Origin: Shimia_B sp039815465
GTDB taxonomy: Bacteria > Pseudomonadota > Alphaproteobacteria > Rhodobacterales > Rhodobacteraceae
Assembly (NCBI GenBank): GCA_039815465.1
Contig: JBCBZG010000003.1
Location: 49,698-113,697, forward strand
Direction: 5' to 3'
DNA length: 64,000 bases
Below the pieces are notes generated by a model. The model was not told the origin of the DNA and made no database searches. It was given only the letters and a program-made list of their open reading frames with translations. Positions 1 to 7,252 of this stretch are shown here, piece by piece; the first letter of the stretch is position 1, and each line of letters starts with the position of its first letter. A program made the translations under genes and the position numbers.

Positions 1-994
1 CGTGGCTGTCCATCAACTGGCCAAGCCGCAGCGCCCCTTGCAGGCCCAGGGAGATCTCGGTCTGCATATCGGCGAGCTTCTTTTGGAAAAGCTGGGTTTG
101 GGCAAGCGGGCGCCCGAATTGCTTGCGGTCCAGGCCATATTGCCGCGCGGCGTGCCAGCAGAATTCTGCCGCGCCCATCACACCCCAGGAGATTCCATAG
201 CGTGCGCGGTTGAGGCAGCCAAACGGCCCCTTGAGGCCTTGGACGCCTGGCAGAAGCGCGTCCTCGCCCACCTCAACGCCGTCCATGACGATTTCCCCGG
301 TGATCGAGGCCCGCAAGCTCAGCTTGCCACCGATCTTAGGCGCGCTGAGGCCTTCCAAGCCTTTTTCGAGCACAAATCCGCGAATTTTGCCGCCGTGGGC
401 CTCGGATTTGGCCCAGACGACAAACACGTCTGCGATCGGGCTGTTTGATATCCACATTTTGGACCCGGTGATCCGGTAGCCTGTCGCGGTCTTGTCCGCG
501 CGCGTTTTCATGCCTGCGGGGTCTGAACCGGCATCAGGCTCGGTCAGGCCAAAGCACCCGATCAGCGCGCCGCTCGTGAGGCCGGGCAAGTATTTCTGGC
601 GCTGCTCTTCGGAGCCATAGGCGTAGATCGGATAAATCACGAGCGAGGACTGCACGCTCATCATCGATCGGTAACCGCTATCGATGCGCTCAATCTCCCG
701 CGCAATGAGGCCATAGGCGGTGTAGGACGCGCCGAGCCCGCCATAGGCCTCCGGCACGGTGACACCGAGAAGACCAGCCTCCCCCATCAGCGGGAAAAGC
801 TCCGGTGCGCTGGTTTCCTCGCGATAGGCTTGCACCACCCGCGGGGCGAGCTCTTTGGCGGCAAAACTTGCTGCCGCGTCGCGCAGCATCCGCTCGTCTT
901 CGCCCAACTGTGCCTCGATCAAAAACGGGTCGTCCCATTTGAACGATGCGAGCTCGGGCGCGTCTTTTGCAGTGATCTTGGCGGGTGCGTTCAT
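1..994 (-). CDS. gcdH: Glutaryl-CoA dehydrogenase, 3' end cut by the window edge
   Basis: Flavin acyl-CoA dehydrogenase that oxidatively decarboxylates glutaryl-CoA to crotonyl-CoA in lysine and tryptophan breakdown. The visible part is 331 codons starting at ATG 994. Seen: the flavin-contact stretch CFGLTEPDAGSDP, the segment GSKMWISNSPIADVFVVWA, and near the edge the DRKQFGRPLAQTQLFQKK block typical of GcdH rather than short-chain dehydrogenases. The catalytic Glu of this family lies in a later YEGT-like motif and falls outside the window, so activity cannot be judged. No divergent partner gene is close upstream. The subfamily call rests on overall resemblance read by eye. Confidence 0.9.
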   Translation of the reverse strand, partial: MNAPAKITAKDAPELASFKWDDPFLIEAQLGEDERMLRDAAASFAAKELAPRVVQAYREETSAPELFPLMGEAGLLGVTVPEAYGGLGASYTAYGLIAREIERIDSGYRSMMSVQSSLVIYPIYAYGSEEQRQKYLPGLTSGALIGCFGLTEPDAGSDPAGMKTRADKTATGYRITGSKMWISNSPIADVFVVWAKSEAHGGKIRGFVLEKGLEGLSAPKIGGKLSLRASITGEIVMDGVEVGEDALLPGVQGLKGPFGCLNRARYGISWGVMGAAEFCWHAARQYGLDRKQFGRPLAQTQLFQKKLADMQTEISLGLQGALRLGQLMDSH

Positions 995-1067
995 GGCGGT
1001 GCCTCCTTGCGCTTTGGATAGGCCGGGGCGCGGCCCGGGGGCAAGGGGCGTTGCGCGCGCAGGGGCG

Positions 1068-1685
1068 CTAGGTCTGCTCGATATGGGTGTAGACGTCGTG
1101 CATCAATTCTTCACTGCGCCCGGCGAGCGATTTGATCTCCTGCGCGATGACCATAAAGCCGCGACCGCTGTCACCGGCGCGTGCGGCCTCGATAGAGGCA
1201 TTGATGGCGATCATGCGGATCGAGCGGCCCAAGGCATCCACGCGCTTAACCGCATCGAGCGCGTCATAGCGTTCGGCGGCCACAGCCTCCTCATGGGCCT
1301 CGGTCAGCTCTTGGTACATTTTGTCGAGAAATCCGCTCACAGCGGGTTCAAGCACGTCAAAGCAAAACCCCGTATCCGTGGGTGCCATGCCCTTTGCCGC
1401 ACGTTGCGAGAGCTCGCGCAGCGCTTGCTCTGCCTTGATACGCGCATCGGCGAGCGCGGGGGTGGGGCTATGCCCGAGAGCTGTCAGCCCGGCAGGGTAG
1501 GTGTCTGCGACCGTTGTCAGCGCTGCCGCGATCCGGTCGCGGGCAAGCCGGGCGTGCGCTTTGCTTGCAGCCACATCGCCCGTGTCCCCCAGAACCACTA
1601 AGGTCATCGCCGCGATGCGGCTAGGGCCGATACCGCGGAACGTCGTTGCGGCAAGAGCGGGCAGGTCGTGGAAAGCGTCCGACAT
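1068..1685 (-). CDS. Short cytoplasmic chemoreceptor-like signalling protein
   Basis: A 205-residue protein with no membrane segment. Its C-terminal third contains INASIEAARAGDSGRGF followed by VIAQEIKSLAGRSEE, which is the hairpin-tip signature of methyl-accepting chemotaxis proteins (family form NAAIEAARAGExGRGFAVVA). It lacks a transmembrane sensor and most of the usual coiled-coil bundle (a full MCP has over 500 residues). The N-terminal 130 residues are alpha-helical and not recognised. It may dock to a CheA/CheW array or act as a stand-alone sensor; there are no che genes nearby. Start ATG at 1685. Confidence 0.7.
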   Translation of the reverse strand: MSDAFHDLPALAATTFRGIGPSRIAAMTLVVLGDTGDVAASKAHARLARDRIAAALTTVADTYPAGLTALGHSPTPALADARIKAEQALRELSQRAAKGMAPTDTGFCFDVLEPAVSGFLDKMYQELTEAHEEAVAAERYDALDAVKRVDALGRSIRMIAINASIEAARAGDSGRGFMVIAQEIKSLAGRSEELMHDVYTHIEQT

Positions 1686-1842
1686 AACGCGTTTGTGTCT
1701 GAACGATGCTAAGAAAGTGTTTAGAAACCCAGGGGCTCTACGCGCATGGTCGCGACAAATGCGCCTGTGTGGTTCACGCTTGGTCGGGTGTCGCCACAGG
1801 CGCGGCGAGACCCACAGGTAGTTAGGTGCTGTAAGCGGTGCG

Positions 1843-2388
1843 CTACTTTGGAAGTGGCCCGATCATCATGATCATCTGGCGACCTTCCATCTTGGGCATG
1901 TTTTCGACTTTGCCATGCTCCTTGGTGTCGTCGGCCACGCGCAGCAGCAGGTCACGGCCAAGCTCCTGGTGGGCCATTTCGCGGCCGCGGAAGCGGAGCG
2001 TGACCTTTACCTTGTCGCCGTTCTCAAGGAACTTGTAGACGTTGCGCATTTTGACGTCGTAGTCGTGCGTATCGGTGTTGGGGCGAAACTTCACCTCCTT
2101 CACCTCGATGGTCTTTTGCTTCTTCCGCGCCTCTGATTCCCGCTTTTGCTGTTCGTATTTGAACTTGCCGAAATCCATGATCTTGGCGACCGGTGGATTT
2201 GCGTTGGGCGAGATTTCGACCAGGTCGAGCCCTGCGTCTTCGGCCAACATCATGGCGCGCGACGGCGTCACAACCCCGATATTATCCCCATTTTCGTCGA
2301 TTAGTCGGACTTCCGACGCTCTGATCCTATCGTTTACGCGGGGGCCGGTGTCGCGCTGCGGTGGCGCGTTGTGGGGTCTGCGAGCTAT
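1843..2388 (-). CDS. infC: Translation initiation factor IF-3, predicted ATA start codon
   Basis: IF-3 binds the 30S subunit, prevents premature 50S joining and polices start-codon choice. The family core is clear: RVNDRIRASEVRLIDENGDN, then NPPVAKIMDFGKFKYEQQK, and the C-terminal KVTLRFRGREMAHQELG. The canonical N-terminus of alphaproteobacterial IF-3 reads (M)IARRPHNAPPQRD. Here that position is an ATA codon at 2388-2386, preceded 8 nt upstream by the Shine-Dalgarno AAGGA (2397-2401). The only in-frame ATG, at 2451, would add 21 unrelated residues. I therefore call ATA as start, giving 181 residues. Rare starts are known for infC (AUU in Escherichia coli), where they allow IF-3 to repress its own translation. 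Confidence 0.9.
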   Translation of the reverse strand: MARRPHNAPPQRDTGPRVNDRIRASEVRLIDENGDNIGVVTPSRAMMLAEDAGLDLVEISPNANPPVAKIMDFGKFKYEQQKRESEARKKQKTIEVKEVKFRPNTDTHDYDVKMRNVYKFLENGDKVKVTLRFRGREMAHQELGRDLLLRVADDTKEHGKVENMPKMEGRQMIMMIGPLPK

Positions 2389-2468
2389 GGTCTTTGTCCT
2401 TCGATGATGACAGGTGTTGGCCCAGTAAAATAACCGTCCAAGGCGCCGCATTCAAGGTGAATTGGAAA

Positions 2469-2512
2469 GGCGGGCTCGCTTTGGCCGATAAACTTGGCCA
2501 GTTTCGCCCGCC
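2469..2512. promoter_or_regulatory. Hairpin in the infC leader/divergent intergenic region
   Basis: GGCGGGC at 2469-2475 pairs with GCCCGCC at 2506-2512, with an inner TGGCC (2482-2486) and GGCCA (2496-2500) pair. It lies about 80 bp before the ATA start of infC and also upstream of the forward gene at 2633. It could be an infC leader structure or part of the divergent promoter region. No T-tract follows on either strand. Confidence 0.4.
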
Positions 2513-2632
2513 AGCTTGCCTAGGGGGCCATCAACAGTGAAATTCCCCTCCCGCTCGCGGGAGTGAGCGCCCATCTGACCCATCAACGCGGGCGGCACCC
2601 ATGTCGCGCCGCAGGTTCAGAAAGGATCCACT

Positions 2633-3139
2633 ATGCGCAATCTCGTTATCCTCGCCGTTCTCGCCATAGGGGCGGGCGGCGCGTACCTGTATTCCACAGG
2701 CGCCTTCGCGCCCGAAGAACCAGCGCCCGAACCCGTGGTCGTGGCCCCCGCGCCGGAACCAGAACCAACGCCTGAACCCGCGCCCGAGCCAGAGCCCGAG
2801 CTGACCGCCGTGACCGACGCCGTCGAAGACGCGGTTGAGGACCTGCGTGCCGTGTCAGAAGAGGCCGCAGATGCCGTCGAAGGGGCGCTTGCTAACGTGA
2901 CCGAGGACGCCGGTGCGCTGATCGAGACCGTCACCGCAGCGGCACAGGAAGCCGGCGGGCTCGATCAACTGCTTAACGCTGAAACCTTTGACTTCGATGC
3001 TGCTGCAGACATGGTCGCAAATTCCGACCTGGGCTTGGTGGCCAAAGCCGGGCTAAGCGCTGCGCTCGAACAGGCGAAAGAGTCCCCCGAACTGCTTGAG
3101 GCCGTCATCGCGCAACTGCGCGAGCAGCTTGGCAGCTAG
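2633..3139 (+). CDS. Membrane-anchored Pro/Glu-rich protein of unknown function
   Basis: A 168-residue protein with an N-terminal hydrophobic segment (MRNLVILAVLAIGAGGAYLY) that may be a signal anchor. A low-complexity Pro-Glu-Ala stretch follows at about residues 27-60, with repeated APEPE units like a cell-wall or periplasm spacer. The rest is an acidic, helix-forming Ala-rich region. The start is supported by AGAAAGGA 6 nt before ATG. I recognise no enzyme domain. A periplasm-spanning anchor is a guess from composition alone. Confidence 0.65.
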   Translation: MRNLVILAVLAIGAGGAYLYSTGAFAPEEPAPEPVVVAPAPEPEPTPEPAPEPEPELTAVTDAVEDAVEDLRAVSEEAADAVEGALANVTEDAGALIETVTAAAQEAGGLDQLLNAETFDFDAAADMVANSDLGLVAKAGLSAALEQAKESPELLEAVIAQLREQLGS

Positions 3140-3153
3140 ACCACAAGAGACGT

Positions 3154-3176
3154 GGGCGCCCGACCTCTGGGCGCCC
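3154..3176. terminator. Self-complementary hairpin between convergent genes
   Basis: Two copies of the palindromic octamer GGGCGCCC (3154-3161 and 3169-3176) are separated by 7 nt, so they form an 8-bp stem on either strand. It sits between the convergent gene ends at 3139 and 3179. There is no long T-tract. Confidence 0.5.
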
Positions 3177-3178
3177 CG

Positions 3179-3997
3179 TTACCCGACGAATGCCTTTTCG
3201 ACGACGAAGTGTTTGGGATCGGAATTGGCGCCTTCTTCCAGGCCATAGCGCTCCAAAATCGCCTTGAGATCGAGGTTAAGCGCCATGGACCCGCAGATCA
3301 TCGCGCGGTCCGTGTCGGCCGAAAGCCCGTCGATGCCAAGATCGGCAAACACGCTCCCATCCTCGAGCCGCGTCGTGATGCGCCCCATCTTTGGGCTCTG
3401 CTCCCGCGTGGTGGTGGGGTAATAGGTCAGCTTTGCAATGCTGTCCTCGCCCATGAGTTCGGCATAAAGCGGGTCACTGCGCAAGCTTTCCACGATCTCG
3501 CGGCTATAGGTCAGCTCTGCCACATCGCGGCAGGTGTGGGTCACGATCACCTGCTCGAACTTCTCGTAGGTCTCCGGGTCGCGCAAGAGCGATGCAAAGG
3601 GCGCAAAGCCCGTCCCCGTCGAAAACAGCCATAGCCGCTTGCCGGGCAAAAGCGCGTCGTGGACCAGCGTGCCCACAGGTTTGGGGCGCAAGATCACCTG
3701 ATCGCCCGGCTGAAGGTGCTGGAGGCGGGAGGTCAGCGGCCCGTCCTGGACCTTGATCGAATAAAACTCCAACCCGTCATCCCAGGCGGGGGAGGCGATG
3801 GAATAGGCGCGCAAAATCGGCTTCACGCGCCCGGTGGCCGGGTCTGGGTCGCCCATCAGACCGATCATCACAAACTCCCCCGAGCGAAAGCGCAGCGATG
3901 GCGGGCGTGTGACGCGAAAGCGGAACAGGCGGTCGGTGTAGTGATGCACCTCGGTGACGGTTTGGGCGTCGGGCAATACGGGGGCTTGGCTAGTCAC
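3179..3997 (-). CDS. fpr: Ferredoxin/flavodoxin--NADP+ reductase
   Basis: FAD enzyme moving electrons between NADPH and ferredoxin or flavodoxin, usually tied to redox balance and oxidative stress in this group. Seen: the FAD-binding RAYSIAS, the NADP region STGTGFAPFASLL, and CGSMALNLDLK near the C-terminus. The protein ends VEKAFVG, the bacterial-type tail, not the plant-type C-terminal Tyr. I chose GTG at 3997, 9 nt after AGGGA, giving 272 residues; a TTG at 4024 would add 9 residues without a better ribosome site. It is divergent from the Lrp-type regulator at 4188, which may act on the shared 190-bp gap. Confidence 0.93.
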   Translation of the reverse strand: MTSQAPVLPDAQTVTEVHHYTDRLFRFRVTRPPSLRFRSGEFVMIGLMGDPDPATGRVKPILRAYSIASPAWDDGLEFYSIKVQDGPLTSRLQHLQPGDQVILRPKPVGTLVHDALLPGKRLWLFSTGTGFAPFASLLRDPETYEKFEQVIVTHTCRDVAELTYSREIVESLRSDPLYAELMGEDSIAKLTYYPTTTREQSPKMGRITTRLEDGSVFADLGIDGLSADTDRAMICGSMALNLDLKAILERYGLEEGANSDPKHFVVEKAFVG

Positions 3998-4187
3998 GGG
4001 CGGCGGTCCCTGGGATCGTGTCAACTCCAGCTTACACTGGCGGCTCCCATGTCGCGCTTGCTATGATCTGTGTCAATGCGGGATGATTTCCCGCTCTGCT
4101 GCACAATGGGTTGCGCTGGGGCGTGGTTGTTCCGTATCCGGGGCACATCGCAGAGTAATCTCCTTCTCCGCAGTAAGGGAGCCCGCC

Positions 4188-4655
4188 ATGAGCGTGCGTA
4201 TCGACGACCTCGACCGCCGGATTTTGACCGAGCTGCAAAAGGACGCGTCCCGTTCCCTCGATGAAATCGCAAAGATCGTAGGGTCGTCGAAGACCCCGGT
4301 CTGGAACCGGATCAAAAAGTTGCGAGAGGCGGGCATTGTCCGCAACCAAACCGTGGAACTCGATGCAGAGGCGCTGGGCTTTGAGGCGTGCTTTTTCGTG
4401 CTGATCCGCACGTCAGAGCACGAGGCCGCCTGGCAAGAGGCGTTTTTGAAGGCGCTGCGCAGTCGTCCAGAGGTGCAGGAGGCGCACCGGCTCGCAGGCG
4501 ATATCGACTACATCCTGAAAGTGCGCGTGCGCAACGCTCGGGCCTATGACGTGTTCTACCAGGCGCTGATTTCGGAGGTAAAGGTGTTCAACGTCACCGC
4601 GCTCTTGAGCATGGAAGAGCTGAAATCGACAAATGCGCTGCCGCTTTTGCCATAG
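4188..4655 (+). CDS. Lrp/AsnC-family transcriptional regulator
   Basis: A 155-residue regulator. The N-terminal winged-helix HTH is plain (DDLDRRILTELQKDASRSL, then EIAKIVGSSKTPVWNRIKKL), followed by a C-terminal RAM/effector domain with the LAGDIDYILKVRV segment. AAGGGA lies 7 nt before ATG 4188. Family members bind amino acids and act locally or globally. It is divergent from fpr, which makes fpr or its own promoter a plausible target. The ligand cannot be read from sequence. Confidence 0.9.
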   Translation: MSVRIDDLDRRILTELQKDASRSLDEIAKIVGSSKTPVWNRIKKLREAGIVRNQTVELDAEALGFEACFFVLIRTSEHEAAWQEAFLKALRSRPEVQEAHRLAGDIDYILKVRVRNARAYDVFYQALISEVKVFNVTALLSMEELKSTNALPLLP

Positions 4656-4693
4656 TTTCTTGTTTGGGACACTCAACGTAGTGAGCTACAGCG

Positions 4694-4740
4694 CCGCCCC
4701 GTGGGGGCGGAACGGCGCGGCCCGATGGTGCCCATCGGGC
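4694..4740. terminator. Two tandem GC-rich hairpins between convergent genes
   Basis: CCGCCCC (4694-4700) pairs with GGGGCGG (4704-4710). GCCCGATGG (4720-4728) pairs perfectly with CCATCGGGC (4732-4740) across a 3-nt loop. They fill the gap between the Lrp gene (ends 4655) and the reverse-strand P450 (ends 4789). Neither has a T-tract, so this is a likely transcript end or stabiliser by position. Confidence 0.5.
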
Positions 4741-4788
4741 GAGGACCTTGCGGCTGCGTGGTAGGTTTTACGTGGATCGAGGCTGGCC

Positions 4789-5997
4789 CTAAGACTTAGA
4801 GACCATCAGCGCCTCTAGCCCATGAAAATGGTAAGTGTTTCCAAAGCGCGGCGGTTTGCAGAGGCGCAGCCCCGGGTGCGCGTCCATCAACTTGCGCAGT
4901 CCAATCAGGAGCTCAAGCCGCGCCAGCGGTGCGCCCACACAAAAATGGAGCCCCGCGCCAAAGGCCGAATGCGCCTGGACGGGCCGCGTCGGGTCAAAGC
5001 GGTGCGGGTCGGGCCAGACTGCGGGGTCACGGTTTGCCGCCCCCAACAGGCAGGCCACCTGGTCGCCGCGCTTCAGCGGCATCCCCGCGATCTCCGTGTC
5101 TTCATAAACCCAGCGCGTAAAAAGATGGAGCGGCGGGTCATAGCGCATGATCTCCTCCACCAGCGGCTCATCCACGGACCGCACGCCTTCGCGCAACATG
5201 GCCGCCACACCATTGCCCATTGTGTGCACAGTCGCCTCGTGGCCTGCATTCAAAAGGAGGATGCAGGTCGAAATCAGCTCATCTGTCGTCAGCCGCTCGC
5301 CGTCTTCTTCGGCGGCAATCAGATGGGTGATCAGGTCGTCGGCGGGCGCGGCGCGCCGGTTCTCGACATAGCCACGCAGGAACGCCGCGAAGTCCCGGGC
5401 AGCGGCAGCGGCGGCGTCTTCCACCGCGCGGTCGCGGCCGGTTTGGTACATGGCCACCATGCTGTTGGACCACTGTAGCAGGTCGGGCGCCATCTCCTCC
5501 GGGACGCCAAGGAGGCGGGCGATGATGCGCACGGGCAGGGGCTGCGCGTAGGCGGTCAAAAGGTCAAACGGCGCATCGGGTAACGCGGCGATAAGCTCAT
5601 CGCACAGCGCCTCGATCTCCGGGGCGAGGGCGCGAACCCGGCGCCCGGTAAAGGCGCGCAACACGAGGCTGCGCAACCGCGTGTGGCGCGGCGGTTCAAG
5701 CTCCAACATCGAATGGGCTTCGATGTCGTAGAAGGCGCGGGTGTGGTCCGCAATGAGGGCGGGGTCGAGCGGCACCCGGCCCATGGCGCGGCTCTTGAGT
5801 ACCTGTTGCACAGCGCTGTGGCTCACAGCCGCGGCCATGCCGTAATCCGCCCACCAGACGATCTCCCCCAGGGACCGGGCGCGGTCATAGGCGGGGTAGG
5901 GGTCCTGCACAAAGGCGGGGTCGGCGGGGTCTTGGTCAAAGCGCTCCATGGAATTTGGTGTGGCGCAGCGCGGGGTGATGGGCAAGCCATCGCGCAA
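4789..5997 (-). CDS. Cytochrome P450
   Basis: Haem monooxygenase of the soluble bacterial type, about 402 residues. The I-helix oxygen-activation motif NAGHEATVHT, the K-helix ExxR as EEIMRYD, and the haem ligand loop FGAGLHFCVGAPLARLE (Cys near residue 353) are all intact. The substrate is unknown. It needs a ferredoxin and reductase; fpr at 3179 could serve, but no ferredoxin gene adjoins it. ATG 5997 gives the full length; ATG 5949 (MERFDQDP) is an alternative with an equally weak ribosome site. It is divergent from the iron-transport gene at 6104. Confidence 0.92.
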   Translation of the reverse strand: MRDGLPITPRCATPNSMERFDQDPADPAFVQDPYPAYDRARSLGEIVWWADYGMAAAVSHSAVQQVLKSRAMGRVPLDPALIADHTRAFYDIEAHSMLELEPPRHTRLRSLVLRAFTGRRVRALAPEIEALCDELIAALPDAPFDLLTAYAQPLPVRIIARLLGVPEEMAPDLLQWSNSMVAMYQTGRDRAVEDAAAAAARDFAAFLRGYVENRRAAPADDLITHLIAAEEDGERLTTDELISTCILLLNAGHEATVHTMGNGVAAMLREGVRSVDEPLVEEIMRYDPPLHLFTRWVYEDTEIAGMPLKRGDQVACLLGAANRDPAVWPDPHRFDPTRPVQAHSAFGAGLHFCVGAPLARLELLIGLRKLMDAHPGLRLCKPPRFGNTYHFHGLEALMVSKS

Positions 5998-6001
5998 ATC
6001 A

Positions 6002-6014
6002 GACTAAAAAAGTC
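6002..6014. promoter_or_regulatory. GACT-N5-AGTC inverted repeat upstream of the iron transporter
   Basis: GACT (6002-6005) and AGTC (6011-6014) flank AAAAA. It sits 4 bp before the P450 start and about 90 bp before the Fe(III)-binding protein. Its AGTC half also occurs at the centre of the palindrome upstream of hemP (49757-49760). It may be an operator; no binding factor is assigned. Confidence 0.3.
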
Positions 6015-6056
6015 AAATACTGCCCGCGTGGGGCTTGACGCACGTGATTACATAGC

Positions 6057-6071
6057 TGAGTAAATATGTCA
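6057..6071 (+). promoter_or_regulatory. Candidate iron-responsive operator, TGA-N9-TCA
   Basis: TGA at 6057-6059 and TCA at 6069-6071 are separated by exactly 9 nt. TGA-N9-TCA is the form described for the RirA IRO box in alphaproteobacteria. It lies 32 bp before the ATG of an Fe(III)-binding protein and downstream of a TTGACG hexamer at 6035-6040. The motif is short and occurs by chance, so the placement is the main support. Confidence 0.5.
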
Positions 6072-6103
6072 GTTATACCGTGTCACTCAAACTGGAGCCT
6101 TCC

Positions 6104-7129
6104 ATGACAACGCTACGCGCCCGCCTTCTTGGGTCCGCCTTCATCTGCGCCTTGGCCGCCCCCGCCGCCTTCGCCGAAGGGGAACTGAACCTTTATTCCT
6201 CGCGCCACTACGACACAGACGAGCGGCTCTATTCCGACTTTACAGATATGACGGGCATCACCATCAACCGGCTCGATGGCAACGCGGACGAGCTCATTGC
6301 GCGGATGCAGGCCGAAGGCGCAAACTCCCCCGCTGACGTCTTTATGACCGTGGACACCGTGCGCTTGAGCCGTGCGAAGGACCTAGGGCTGCTGCAGTCG
6401 GTTGAGTCGGATGTGCTTGAGGCCTCCATCCCCGCGTTCCTGCAGGATGACGACAATCAGTGGTTCGGATTCTCGCAGCGCGCGCGCATCTTGTTCTATG
6501 ACAAAGACGACGTGGCCAACCCGCCACAGACCTATCAGGACCTCGCAAAGCCGGAATATGCTGGCATGGTCTGCATCCGCTCCTCCTCCAACGTCTACAC
6601 GCAAAACATCGTGGCCGCGTTGACGGCGCATTTGGGCCAAGAGGCGATCCAAGACTGGGCGACGGCCGTGGTAGGCAACTTCGCACGTGCGCCGCAGGGC
6701 GGTGACACCGACCAGCTGCGCGGCATCGCGTCGGGCGAGTGCGACATTGCGATGTCCAACACCTACTACTTTGCGCGTGCGATCCGCAAAGACGTCTCCG
6801 GTCTCGACGCAGACGCCAAAGCGGGTATCGGCTGGGTCTTCCCGAACCAGAACGACATCGGCGCGCATATGAACATCTCCGGCGGTGGTGTAGCGGCGAA
6901 CGCGCCAAACAAAGACAACGCGGTGAAGTTTCTCGAATACCTCGCCTCCGAACAGGCGCAGCAGTATTTCTCCGCCGGTAACGACGAATACCCTGCGGTT
7001 CCGGGGGTTGGCCTTGCGCCATCCGTGGCCTCGCTCGGCTTTTTCCGGCCCGATGCAATCGAATTGTCGGACATCGCTGACAATATCGCAGCCGCTAATG
7101 AGATACTGACAAACGCTGGCTGGGAATAA
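6104..7129 (+). CDS. fbpA: Fe(III) ABC transporter substrate-binding protein, FbpA/FutA type
   Basis: Periplasmic ferric-iron binding protein of 341 residues. A Sec signal peptide (about residues 1-25, ending APAAFA) precedes the mature start EGELNLYSSRHYDTDE. The paired iron-ligand tyrosines are visible in NTYYFARA. ATG 6104 follows GGAG by 7 nt; an upstream in-frame GTG would put 8 residues before the signal peptide. The partner permease is encoded convergently at 7236-8903, not in the same operon, and no ATPase of the iron type is in the window. A TGA-N9-TCA box upstream suggests control by iron. Confidence 0.93.
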   Translation: MTTLRARLLGSAFICALAAPAAFAEGELNLYSSRHYDTDERLYSDFTDMTGITINRLDGNADELIARMQAEGANSPADVFMTVDTVRLSRAKDLGLLQSVESDVLEASIPAFLQDDDNQWFGFSQRARILFYDKDDVANPPQTYQDLAKPEYAGMVCIRSSSNVYTQNIVAALTAHLGQEAIQDWATAVVGNFARAPQGGDTDQLRGIASGECDIAMSNTYYFARAIRKDVSGLDADAKAGIGWVFPNQNDIGAHMNISGGGVAANAPNKDNAVKFLEYLASEQAQQYFSAGNDEYPAVPGVGLAPSVASLGFFRPDAIELSDIADNIAAANEILTNAGWE

Positions 7130-7147
7130 ACAGCACCACATCTTAGC

Positions 7148-7180
7148 AAAGGCCCCGGGCGCGCTGCCCTCGGGGCCTTT
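7148..7180 (+). terminator. Rho-independent-like terminator after fbpA
   Basis: AAAGGCCCCG (7148-7157) pairs perfectly with CGGGGCCTTT (7171-7180), giving a 10-bp stem with a 13-nt loop and a short T run. It lies 18 bp after the fbpA stop and is symmetric enough to work for the convergent permease as well. Confidence 0.75.
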
Positions 7181-7197
7181 CGCATATCTGGTGCGCC

Positions 7198-7252
7198 GGC
7201 GCCGATTTCTTTCAAAGAAATCGGTCCGAAATCCGTTACGGATTTCGGCGCC
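7198..7252. repeat. Nested double hairpin overlapping the fbpB stop codon
   Basis: Two adjacent perfect palindromes: CCGATTTCTTT-C-AAAGAAATCGG (7202-7224) and CCGAAATCCG-TTA-CGGATTTCGG (7226-7248). Both are closed by an outer GGCGCCG (7198-7204) and CGGCGCC (7246-7252) pair. The TTA loop of the second palindrome is the TAA stop of fbpB on the reverse strand. The whole could fold as a cruciform or three-way junction. Confidence 0.7.
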
